Part shown: piece by piece, positions 56,848-64,000 of the stretch
Layout: each line of letters starts with the position of its first letter
How positions within the stretch are numbered: position 1 is the first letter of the stretch
Source of the DNA: Acidobacteriaceae bacterium KBS 146
GTDB lineage: Bacteria > Acidobacteriota > Terriglobia > Terriglobales > Acidobacteriaceae
Direction: 5' to 3'
Length of the DNA: 64,000 nt
Assembly: GCA_000688615.1 (NCBI GenBank)
Contig: JHVA01000001.1
Location: 3,286,001 to 3,350,000, forward strand
Notes under the pieces: model-generated
The model's database searches: none
The model's input: only the letters and a program-made list of their open reading frames with translations
Told to the model about the DNA's origin: nothing
Position numbers and translations under genes: made by a program

Positions 56848-57717
56848 GTGATATGGCTTGGCAAGAAGCGCGGGAATCTGAGTGACTGGACGACTCAGCG
56901 ATGGGTTCAGGTAACCGGACGTCGGCTCTCTCTTGCGGAGAATCCATGGCTCAATGGGCCAACAGGCGATACGTCGGAGATCGGCAGCGACTACTTCGAA
57001 AAGTATGCCAGCAAACAAAACCTCGAACTCATCACCTCGGGAGTTCGAGGTTTGCTGCCATCCTTTGATCTTCTCGAAGGCAACACGAATCTCTCAAAGA
57101 TAGCTGCACCGGTACGGGAATTCTACGAACAGACCTCTGAGTTTGATCTGGATGCATGGTCCGAATGGAGCCCGCTTTTTAAGCCTTTCGGAAAAGCTCT
57201 GAGCTTTTTCTTCAGTCGCCGCTTACAACAATTGAATGTGCCTTTGTCTTCACTGGATAGCTCAAAGGGAATGACGAGCAGTGTGTTACCCATGCGTCAT
57301 CCTGAATCAGGTGTAATCGTTCAGACGGCTTGGGTGCGCGAACTCCGGGCGACACGGAATGTTCTCTACGCTGGGAGCTATTCGGTCTGCAGAATTCCCG
57401 GCCATCCTGTTCCTTGCGTCAAAGTAGTGTTTCCATTGCCGAATGGAAACGCCATTGTCCTGATGAAAGTGGTAATCGATGATGACGGATCTCTTGCCGT
57501 GCAATCAATCGGTAATAAATTCGGCGAGCCAGGTTTTTACTTCGTCGTACATCAGGGAGATGGCACAATCTGGGCGCGCTATGTCAAAGCCATGAAAGAA
57601 GAGATCCGTGTGTATCCCTCTGATCGATCTTCAGGAAGAGCGGATCACACTCTGTGGCTGTTCAATAAAGTCTTTCTGCGCCTTCATTACCGCATGACAA
57701 AACACACTTCACACTGA
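56848..57717 (+). CDS. Hypothetical protein in low-GC DNA
   Basis: 289 residues. GTG start with AGAGGAG about 8 nt upstream, 27 nt after aspS. No signal peptide and no recognised motif. Possible landmarks are a basic N terminus (WLGKKRGNLSDWTTQRWVQVTGRR) and a strand-rich C-terminal half (VCRIPGHPVPCVKVVFPLPNGNAIVLMKVVIDDDGSLAVQSIG, FYFVVHQGDGTIWARYVKAMKEEIRVY). Sampled GC is 48% (57121-57180) and 47% (57481-57540), well below flanking genes. It is probably acquired, or a fast-evolving orphan. Confidence 0.65.
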   Translation: MIWLGKKRGNLSDWTTQRWVQVTGRRLSLAENPWLNGPTGDTSEIGSDYFEKYASKQNLELITSGVRGLLPSFDLLEGNTNLSKIAAPVREFYEQTSEFDLDAWSEWSPLFKPFGKALSFFFSRRLQQLNVPLSSLDSSKGMTSSVLPMRHPESGVIVQTAWVRELRATRNVLYAGSYSVCRIPGHPVPCVKVVFPLPNGNAIVLMKVVIDDDGSLAVQSIGNKFGEPGFYFVVHQGDGTIWARYVKAMKEEIRVYPSDRSSGRADHTLWLFNKVFLRLHYRMTKHTSH

Positions 57718-57744
57718 ACTCTCCGGATCCACTCTTGTACCCGC

Positions 57745-59223
57745 TCACTTCGCCGTACACACAAAGCTCGCCGCGCCATCCACACTTCCACTGCCCTTAT
57801 ACTTCGCCACCTGCGGATAGGCGCACAGCGGCCGCGTGCGATCCACTTTTCCTGCGCTGTGATGCGCCGCAACGATCCTTGTTGGAGCCTTACCTCGCTC
57901 CACCCAGTCTTCCAGTGTTCCAATCTTGTCGAAGCTGTCAGGCCCCTCTCCGCCGGAGCAGTGCGCCATGCCCGGAGCCATAAACAGTCTTACCCAATCG
58001 GAACCTGCATCGCGGTTAACATCGAGCAACGACTGGTAGAACTCCACCGTCGCCCCGGGAGCAACCTGTTGATCGGCCCAGCCGTGATACAGCAGCAGCT
58101 TGCCTCCATGCTTCGCGAACGCGTCGAGATGCGGATCGAGTTCATCGACTTCCTTATCGATTGCGTGAGCCTTCGCGGAGTCACGGTCCAGATCGAAGCT
58201 CTTCCAGTCCCACGCCGGGTCCTGATAGACCACATAACGAAACTCATCCAGAAAAAGATCGGCAGGTGCAGGACCCGCGGCAAGACGGCCCCAGCGAAGC
58301 TCCGTTCCCGGCTCCAGCCGAGGAAACAGCTCCTTCCCTGAAGGGTCCTTCGCCGCACGGATGATCGTCTGCGCCGTGTGGACCTGGCGAACAGTCAGGC
58401 AATCCGAGCCGTCTCCATCCTTGCAGGTCAACGCGCTGAAATCAGGGTGGCAATCCATCGGATCTCCGATCAATCCATCCTGCAATCCGTCCTTCGCATC
58501 GCACGCCGCCAGAACGAAGCGATGGATCATCGGATACTTCGCAGGAGGGATGAAGTCCTCCGGATTCTTAAAACTTTCGTTCGCCAGCCACAGCGCCCAG
58601 GAGTTTCGGCGAATGTTCGCAGGATCACCCGCAATGATTCCGTTGAACTCATCCGGATAGCGGTAAGCCTGCAGCAGGCCTTCGCGGCCTCCACCCGAGC
58701 ATCCCTCCCAGTAGGAGTAACGGGGAGCATGTCCGTAGTACGCGTTAATCAGGGCCTTCGCCGCGACCGTCGTCTCGTGCTCCGCGCGGTACGCGAAGTC
58801 GATCAGCTTCTCTCGATGCCCCATCACAAAACTTGCACTCGGCCCGGTGTGGCCGTCATCCGTTGCAGCGGTCGCATAGCCTCGCCGCAACGCCTCCGCC
58901 ATCGCATCGTAGGCGATGGAGCCTCCCCATCCGCCGCTTCCCACAGCGAGAAATTTTCCATTCCACCGCGAAGCCGGCATCCACACCTCCGTATGAATCT
59001 CAGAATCAGAGGTTGGCCTGAGCACCGCAGCGACACGGCAGAATGAGGGCAGATCTTTAATCTGCTTGCCGCCTTGCTGTGGAGTTACGTCACCTGCGGC
59101 AACCAGTTTTGCAAAGCTGATGGATGTATTTTGCGCGGCCGTGGCGGCCAGTCTCTCACAGGGTTCTGCATGCAGCGCTGCCGCAGTCAGCGTCAGCGTA
59201 AGGAGCAACCATCGTGCGGTCAT
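57745..59223 (-). CDS. Secreted tannase/feruloyl esterase-family hydrolase
   Basis: 492 residues with a Sec signal (LLLTLTLTAAALHA). Tannase family: nucleophile elbow GCSGGGREG, calcium-binding loop CDAKDGLQDGLIGDPMDC, later catalytic Asp in YHGWADQQVAPG and His in MAPGMAHCSGGEGPD. These enzymes cleave ester bonds of plant phenolics such as feruloyl-sugars or gallates. This fits a soil or plant-litter organism. It converges with the low-GC hypothetical gene; no transporter for the products is adjacent. Confidence 0.92.
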   Translation of the reverse strand: MTARWLLLTLTLTAAALHAEPCERLAATAAQNTSISFAKLVAAGDVTPQQGGKQIKDLPSFCRVAAVLRPTSDSEIHTEVWMPASRWNGKFLAVGSGGWGGSIAYDAMAEALRRGYATAATDDGHTGPSASFVMGHREKLIDFAYRAEHETTVAAKALINAYYGHAPRYSYWEGCSGGGREGLLQAYRYPDEFNGIIAGDPANIRRNSWALWLANESFKNPEDFIPPAKYPMIHRFVLAACDAKDGLQDGLIGDPMDCHPDFSALTCKDGDGSDCLTVRQVHTAQTIIRAAKDPSGKELFPRLEPGTELRWGRLAAGPAPADLFLDEFRYVVYQDPAWDWKSFDLDRDSAKAHAIDKEVDELDPHLDAFAKHGGKLLLYHGWADQQVAPGATVEFYQSLLDVNRDAGSDWVRLFMAPGMAHCSGGEGPDSFDKIGTLEDWVERGKAPTRIVAAHHSAGKVDRTRPLCAYPQVAKYKGSGSVDGAASFVCTAK

Positions 59224-59268
59224 GGCAGAACTATACTTCGCCGACGCTCCGACGACGAAATCTATACT

Positions 59269-60219
59269 TCAGTAAGCGCTTGCTTCATTCAGGACACGGA
59301 GCTGCTCTTCGGTCAGCTTCAGTTCGACCGCTGCAATGAGGGCGTCGAGCTGCTTCAGGCTTGTAGCGCTCGCGATTGGCGCAGTCACCGTGGGCTGAGC
59401 CAGCAGCCAGGCCAGGGAGATCGTAGCCTGCGAGGCTTCTGTCTCCTGCGCTACCTTTTCGAGCGCGAGCAGAATCTTCCTGCCTCGATCGTCGAAGTAT
59501 TTCACCACCCGACCCTCCCGATGGGCTCCCTTGGCAGCGTCGGCATTTTTGTACTTGCCGGTTAGGAATCCGCTTGCGAGAGAAAAATAGGTGATGACGC
59601 CGAGGCCGTACTTTTCTGCAACGGGAGCCAGATCTGTTTCGTAATGCCGACGGCTATAAAGGTTATATTCGGGCTGTAGCACCTGGTACAACACAAGATT
59701 CCGCTCGCGAGAACAGCCGAGTGTCTCTTCGACTCTCGGGCCGGAAAAGTTGGATGCGCCAATGACGCGAACCTTTCCCTGCTGAACGAGAGAATCATAA
59801 GCCTCAAGGGTCTCCGCCACCGGTGTTGCCGGATCATCTTCATGAGACTGGTAAAGGTCGATGTAGTCCGTCCTCAGGCGCTGCAGGGAAGCTTCCACAG
59901 CCTGGAAGATGTACTTCTTGCTTAGCCCCTTTCGTCCATGCCCCATATCCATTCCGACTTTGGTCGCAAGAATCACCTTCTCGCGCTTGCCGGAGCGCCG
60001 GAACCATTCGCCCAGAATCGACTCTGATTCTCCCCCTCTGTTGCCCGGCAACCAGCGGGAATAGACATCCGCGGTATCGATGAAGTTGAAGCCACGATCG
60101 ACGAAGGCATCCAGCATCAGGAAAGAAGCGGAGGCATCCATCGTCCATCCGAAGACGTTTCCTCCGAAGACCAGCGGTGCGACCGAAAGATCCGTGTGGC
60201 CGAGAGCTCTGCTTGCCAT
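59269..60219 (-). CDS. Aldo/keto reductase
   Basis: 316 residues from ATG 60219, preceded by GGGGGGAT; the frame is open to 60249. Tetrad: Asp and Tyr in IDTADVYSRW, Lys in LATKVGMD, His in YQSHEDD. Potassium-channel-beta-like or YajO-type subfamily (RALGHTDLSVAPLVFGGNVFGW). The substrate is unknown. It is the third aldo/keto reductase in this window. Confidence 0.92.
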   Translation of the reverse strand: MASRALGHTDLSVAPLVFGGNVFGWTMDASASFLMLDAFVDRGFNFIDTADVYSRWLPGNRGGESESILGEWFRRSGKREKVILATKVGMDMGHGRKGLSKKYIFQAVEASLQRLRTDYIDLYQSHEDDPATPVAETLEAYDSLVQQGKVRVIGASNFSGPRVEETLGCSRERNLVLYQVLQPEYNLYSRRHYETDLAPVAEKYGLGVITYFSLASGFLTGKYKNADAAKGAHREGRVVKYFDDRGRKILLALEKVAQETEASQATISLAWLLAQPTVTAPIASATSLKQLDALIAAVELKLTEEQLRVLNEASAY

Positions 60220-60300
60220 ATCCCCCCTTTCTTCATCATTCAGATGCAAAACACAAAGAAGGGTTATGCGAGATCCGTTTTTCTATTTGGTGCGTTCTTA

Positions 60301-60339
60301 AAAAAAGAAGGCCACGCACCAACGCTGTACGTGGCCTTC
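60301..60339 (-). terminator. Terminator of the repeat-protein gene
   Basis: GAAGGCCACG (60307-60316) pairs with CGTGGCCTTC (60330-60339) over a 13-nt loop. On the minus strand the stem is followed by TTTTTT from 60306 downward. It ends the gene whose stop is at 60365. Confidence 0.85.
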
Positions 60340-60364
60340 CGATTGTTTTGTTTTTCTGGAGCGG

Positions 60365-61804
60365 TTACTGCACGTTGATGGTGATGGTTTTGCTGCTGCG
60401 ATCGAACTGGTTCGTCGCATACAGCGTGTAGGTTGTCGTCGTCGTCGGATGAACCGTAACGCTGTTTCCGCGTACGGGCCCAATCTCAGGCGAGACGATG
60501 TAGTAGCTCGCGTTATCGGCAGCCCAGCTTAATGTCACAGCAGAACCGGCCGAAACAGTGGTGTTATCGGCGGTAAAGCTGGTGATGTTAGGTGCGCTTC
60601 CGGTGGGAACGTTTGCTGATGTGTATACGGTTCCGGATTGAACAACCTCAAACGCAGAAGAAGGAACCTGCTTCAACGTAGAGAGATCGTCGTTGTTCCA
60701 GCGATCATCCGGAGCTCCGGTAACGAACATATTGCTTCCGTTATCGGCTACGATCATGCCGTAGTTCTTCATCGCAGTCAGGATGACCCGTGCCTGCGGC
60801 GGGAAAGACGAGATGTCGAAGCCTGCTTTGAGCCTCATGCGCATGCCCATCGGCGCACGATTCGGATCGGTGGAGCTGCTGGCCCAGTGCGTCGCCGGTG
60901 CTACAAACGCCGCACGGGTATTTTGTAAGGTGACACGAACTGCATGATCGATGTGACCGGCTGCAACCTCGTCGTAGCGCACGAGGCCCGGGAACACGGG
61001 GAGACCTGCTGCATCGGTTGACGTCCAGCGGTAAGGACGCGCGTTGTTATTGAGAAGATCCCACACCGTACCGGCAGCCGCCTGCCACGTTCCATCGCCT
61101 TGGGGGTAAGCTCCGCCGATCTCATAGAGCCAGCAATTATCACGATCGAGAACCAGAACGTGACGATCCCCATCTCCAGGATTCGGTGAGCCTTCCAACA
61201 GCGTTGAAATTGAAATCGGCATCGGAGCCGGATCGCTCTCGTCGCCATATGCGGTGTAGTTGATCGTGCTCAGGGGAGACCCGCTGACAACTGTGTAGGG
61301 AATTCCGATAACGTTTCCGTCATAGGTCCCCGCACCGAAGTTGGCATACAGGTTATGCCCGATGCCATTGATGATGCCATCGGAATTGCCATCCAGCGGA
61401 GCATTGGCGATGTTCTGCCGCCACGGATCATTGGCAGGGAAAGGTACGAAGCCATTGAGGCTGGCACCCTCACCGAGATCCATCGCGCTGCAGGCTGACT
61501 GCGTTGGGGTTGTGGTCGGTGGGTCGGTCGGCGTCGTTGTTGGTGGCGTCGAGGGATCCGTCGGTGTGGTCACCGGCGGTGTCGAGGGATCCGATGGCGT
61601 TGTTACCGGAGGCGTCGATGGATCGGAAGGTGTTGTTGTGGGTGGAGTGGACGGATCCGACGGTGTTGTCGACGGAGGAGTCCCCGTAGTGGGTGCCTTC
61701 AGTTTTACGATGGTGTAACGGGTGTGTGAAGACGCATTTTGTCCATAAGTAAAAGGAGTTGCGGACAAAACAATAAGGGCCAGCATGGGGAGAGTGCGTG
61801 GCAT
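60365..61804 (-). CDS. Exported surface protein with Thr/Pro tandem repeats and Ig-like C terminus
   Basis: 479 residues. Signal peptide (PMLALIVLSATPFTYGQ), then a spacer made of an 11-residue unit TTPSDPSTPPx repeated about five times (about 46-101). A folded central domain follows (about 105-400; ANDPWRQNIANAPLDGNSDGIINGIG, RHVLVLDRDNCWLYEIGGAYPQG, YDEVAAGHIDHAVRVT), then an Ig-like domain (about 405-479, FTADNTTVSAGSAVTLSWAADNASYYIVSPEIG). I recall the central domain from secreted proteins of several soil phyla, function unknown. It has its own terminator. Confidence 0.8.
   Translation of the reverse strand: MPRTLPMLALIVLSATPFTYGQNASSHTRYTIVKLKAPTTGTPPSTTPSDPSTPPTTTPSDPSTPPVTTPSDPSTPPVTTPTDPSTPPTTTPTDPPTTTPTQSACSAMDLGEGASLNGFVPFPANDPWRQNIANAPLDGNSDGIINGIGHNLYANFGAGTYDGNVIGIPYTVVSGSPLSTINYTAYGDESDPAPMPISISTLLEGSPNPGDGDRHVLVLDRDNCWLYEIGGAYPQGDGTWQAAAGTVWDLLNNNARPYRWTSTDAAGLPVFPGLVRYDEVAAGHIDHAVRVTLQNTRAAFVAPATHWASSSTDPNRAPMGMRMRLKAGFDISSFPPQARVILTAMKNYGMIVADNGSNMFVTGAPDDRWNNDDLSTLKQVPSSAFEVVQSGTVYTSANVPTGSAPNITSFTADNTTVSAGSAVTLSWAADNASYYIVSPEIGPVRGNSVTVHPTTTTTYTLYATNQFDRSSKTITINVQ
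61502..61669. repeat. 33-bp minisatellite encoding TTPSDPSTPP units
   Basis: Five in-frame units of 33 bp (the last one degenerate) within the preceding gene. Units differ at a few codons: PSD/PTD, and T or V at the last position. Such in-frame repeats commonly vary in copy number. It forms the flexible stalk of the surface protein. Confidence 0.8.
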
Positions 61805-62050
61805 AAGGATGGCGATTCTCCTTGATGGCTGCGAGCAGCCATTAGTGATTGGTTAATACGCCAAGGACAGTTTTTCTGGAAGGTTACTGACTGCGGACCC
61901 GAAACACTACTCTACATCTGCGGCTGTCGTTTACGTCAGGAACTGATATCCCCAGATTATAGAGGAACAGAGTTATTCCTCAACTGTTCCTGTATCCAAC
62001 AGAAGTGTTAGTTCTTTTGGGGACTTCTATTCGCTTCATTCTAGAGGGAT

Positions 62051-62878
62051 TCAATTCATCCAGCGTTTATCGTTCGGATCACGACGAAGTTCGTCGGGGT
62101 CGATATAACGGCCGTCCTTGTCGAAATGGACCTCACGGTTCTGCTTCCGCATATACACCTCGAACTTGCGGGCAGCGCGGCGGCGCTTGTACCGATAGTA
62201 GGCATTACGAACGCCGTACAGGCGCTCTGTCACGCCGAAGGCAAACCCGCGTCGTGGAGCGAAGCGAACAAACAGAAGCCCTGCAAGAGCACCGGAGAGC
62301 TGCAGCAACGCTCCGAAGTTATCGGATTGCTTGAGCAGAACGGCAATGGCGATCAGGATGTAGATCGCCACCATGTACTTTGCCTTGATGCGAAGCACAA
62401 ACCAGAGCAGAAACTCCTGATCGCCGAAGAGCATGGCAATGGCAACCAGCAATCCAAAGATACCTGCCCACGCTCCGACAGAGACAATGTCCGGGCGAAG
62501 ACCAAACAGATGGGTAAACGAGACGCCTGAAGCGATAACCGCTCCTCCAATCACGGAGGTCCAGTAAAGCTCGGTCAGCCAACGGCTTCCATAACTCCCC
62601 TCCAGCAGAGATCCCGTAAACCAGAGGGTCAGCATGCTGAAGACGATCGAAAGAATTCCGGGATTGATCAGAGAGTAGGTGAAGAGCTGCCAGATCTCCC
62701 CATGAACCACTGCCAGTGGCTCAAGCAGCAGATGGGATCCGAGAACGCGGCTGAGAGAAGGAGAGACCCAGGAGACAATGGCCAGCGCAAAGAAGGCGCC
62801 CACATTAAGCAGGATCAGCCTGCGCACGGCTCCGCTGAAGGATGGCAGTGCGAGCGGGATGGATCCGGTGCGGCGCAT
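62051..62878 (-). CDS. Rhomboid-like membrane protein lacking catalytic residues
   Basis: 275 residues from ATG 62878, with AGGAGAGAGG upstream; the frame is open to 62962. Six membrane helices follow the rhomboid plan: LFTYSLINPGILSIVFSMLTLWFTGSLLEGSYGSRWL, GGAVIASGV, VGAWAGIFGLLVAIAMLFG and LQLSGALAGLLFV. The GASG motif is replaced by GAWA (Trp137 at the serine position), and the helix-6 His is Gln193. It is therefore a pseudoprotease. A basic C-terminal cytoplasmic tail (RNAYYRYKRRRAARKFEVYMRKQNREV...) extends from about 220. Confidence 0.85.
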   Translation of the reverse strand: MRRTGSIPLALPSFSGAVRRLILLNVGAFFALAIVSWVSPSLSRVLGSHLLLEPLAVVHGEIWQLFTYSLINPGILSIVFSMLTLWFTGSLLEGSYGSRWLTELYWTSVIGGAVIASGVSFTHLFGLRPDIVSVGAWAGIFGLLVAIAMLFGDQEFLLWFVLRIKAKYMVAIYILIAIAVLLKQSDNFGALLQLSGALAGLLFVRFAPRRGFAFGVTERLYGVRNAYYRYKRRRAARKFEVYMRKQNREVHFDKDGRYIDPDELRRDPNDKRWMN

Positions 62879-62967
62879 AATCCTCTCTCCTATTTCATCA
62901 CAGCAACGCTCTTCGCGCTTAGACCGGGACCCGTGTTCCGGTGACAGCGCTTCGCGACGCACATCAT

Positions 62968-64000
62968 CTACATGTAATCAACGCCGTACTGGACCGGAAT
63001 CTGGGTGAAGGCAATCCGCGCCGGTGCAGACTCTCGCGCAGGCAGCATGCTGCCGAAGTGCAGAGTGGTGTGGCCGTACTTCAGGTTAAGCCGGTCCATG
63101 GCAGCGGAGAGCTGAGTCCGATTGTCGGGGTCGCCGAACAACTCTTCCTGGTGCTTCTCTTCCGGAACAAGGTCGCGGAGCGTGATTCCGACAAAGAACG
63201 GTCGCTGAAACTCCGGCCCCTGCGGACGGCGCTTCCATATGCCGCGCATCGCTTCCAGCAACGTCAGTGTGTCCTGGCACTGCGGGAAACGCGCCTCCAT
63301 ACCCCAGCCGGAGTGGCGGATTCCGCTGGTGTGCCGTTTCGAGCGCAGATTCTCTGCCTGTTCGCGAGTGAGCTGGTACCGGATGCTGACCGACATCGCA
63401 CCGGTGTAAAACTTCTCCATCCGCAGCCGCATGGAAGCCTTGTGCAGCAGCTTGTTTGCAATGGACCATGCGCCTTCTTCAGAGCGGAACTCCGGCGCCA
63501 TGACATGCGAATGGCCGAGCGATTTCTGCACATCGCTTGACACGGGCGCGCCGTTGTCGCCGGTTTCGCCGCCCTGCAGCCAGTGGTAGAGGCGGTCGCC
63601 CCACACACTGCCCCACAGGTTATGCCATCCGGTATGGTCGAGCGCCAGCAGTTGCTCCATGGTGAGGATGCCCTTTGCATTCAGGCGAGCCTCGGTGCGC
63701 GCGCCGACACCGGGCAGATCCCGCAGCTCGAGGTGCGCTATGGCCCGGGGCAGTTGCGAGGGCAGAAGGCCGATGAGGCCGTCCGGCTTCTGCATATCGC
63801 TGGCGATCTTGGCGAGATAGCGGTTAGGAGCCATCCCGATGGAGCAACGCAAAGCCTCCCCGACGTTCTCGTAGATGGACTGCTTGATCTCAAGCGCAAT
63901 CTTGCGGGCGCGTGGCGGCTCCTGCTCGCGGCCAATTAACTGGCAGACCATCTCGTCGATCGAAGGATTATGAGAGACCGGGCATGCCTTCCCGACCGCT
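62968..64000 (-). CDS. Y-family DNA polymerase (5' end outside window)
   Basis: At least 344 residues, open to the right edge. The catalytic motif SIDEM (codons 63961-63963 to 63949-63951) is visible in the palm. The fingers/palm segment CSIGMAPNRYLAKIASDMQKPDGL, the helix-hairpin-helix LRDLPGVGARTEARLNAKGILTMEQLLALD and a little-finger domain follow. It resembles DinB/ImuB-type translesion polymerases; the SIDE motif argues for activity. The C terminus (QIPVQYGVDYM) lacks an obvious beta-clamp motif. No imuA gene is visible. Confidence 0.88.
   Translation of the reverse strand, partial: AVGKACPVSHNPSIDEMVCQLIGREQEPPRARKIALEIKQSIYENVGEALRCSIGMAPNRYLAKIASDMQKPDGLIGLLPSQLPRAIAHLELRDLPGVGARTEARLNAKGILTMEQLLALDHTGWHNLWGSVWGDRLYHWLQGGETGDNGAPVSSDVQKSLGHSHVMAPEFRSEEGAWSIANKLLHKASMRLRMEKFYTGAMSVSIRYQLTREQAENLRSKRHTSGIRHSGWGMEARFPQCQDTLTLLEAMRGIWKRRPQGPEFQRPFFVGITLRDLVPEEKHQEELFGDPDNRTQLSAAMDRLNLKYGHTTLHFGSMLPARESAPARIAFTQIPVQYGVDYM

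Noticed and set aside
61502..61669. CRISPR-like tandem array
   Set aside because: The 33-bp units are contiguous and in frame in a coding region, with no spacers.

Overview
The window looks like ordinary chromosome from a member of the Acidobacteriota, most likely class Terriglobia (Granulicella, Edaphobacter or Terriglobus type). The evidence is a PadR regulator translationally coupled to a very large MacB-like ADOP permease at 25.3-28.4 kb, scattered GTGTCATcc...GGATCTGC intergenic repeats, many secreted proteins with Tat or Sec signals, and a high-GC base composition that drops locally in a few segments. I see no rRNA, tRNA, CRISPR array, prophage or insertion sequence.

Layout. 0-5.7 kb: end of a membrane protein, a small membrane protein, purU, a Tat-exported TIM-barrel isomerase homologue, lipA and a secreted TIGR03118-type propeller. 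5.7-13.4 kb: an ABC-F ATPase, a cardiolipin synthase-like PLD with its EEP phosphatase partner (the ClsB/YbhP arrangement), a RibD-C/DHFR-like reductase, a beta-lactamase-fold serine hydrolase and a secreted PQQ-type propeller. 13.4-16.6 kb: a lower-GC block of three sugar genes (CapD-like dehydratase, nucleotidyltransferase, GT2) that runs into the 3' end of a MOSC-ferredoxin reductase fusion. 18.3-22.4 kb: an aldo/keto reductase and a YtrA-type GntR/ABC exporter operon with its operator. 22.5-31.3 kb: metallophosphoesterase, DTE-type epimerase, orphan DppD-like ATPase, PadR-ADOP, a motif-repeat secreted protein and an atypical SDR. 31.3-34.8 kb: two small redox-stress modules, MarR-pirin and TetR-azoreductase-DoxX, each with clear palindromic operator candidates.

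34.9-50 kb: a 1035-residue LssY-domain/outer-membrane-barrel fusion, a ferritin-like protein, an old yellow enzyme, galU, a DUF885 hydrolase, a cupin, mfd, an orphan sugar-binding lipoprotein and a YghZ-type reductase. 50-57 kb: hisS with a low-GC C-terminal extension, a Tat-exported PIG-L deacetylase, a quinone oxidoreductase with its LysR regulator, and aspS. 57-64 kb: a low-GC orphan, a tannase-family esterase, an aldo/keto reductase, a surface protein with an 11-residue Thr/Pro tandem repeat, a catalytically dead rhomboid, and the 3' part of a Y-family polymerase.

The most unusual observations are the hisS extension (GC falls from about 70% to 41% between sampled stretches, and the added domain resembles small RiPP-precursor-like proteins), the LssY-barrel fusion, the dead rhomboid, the Lys-to-Glu change in the first HKD motif of the phospholipase D-like protein, and the secreted protein with a recurring RP-x-L-x-R motif. 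I do not see one coherent undescribed multi-gene system.
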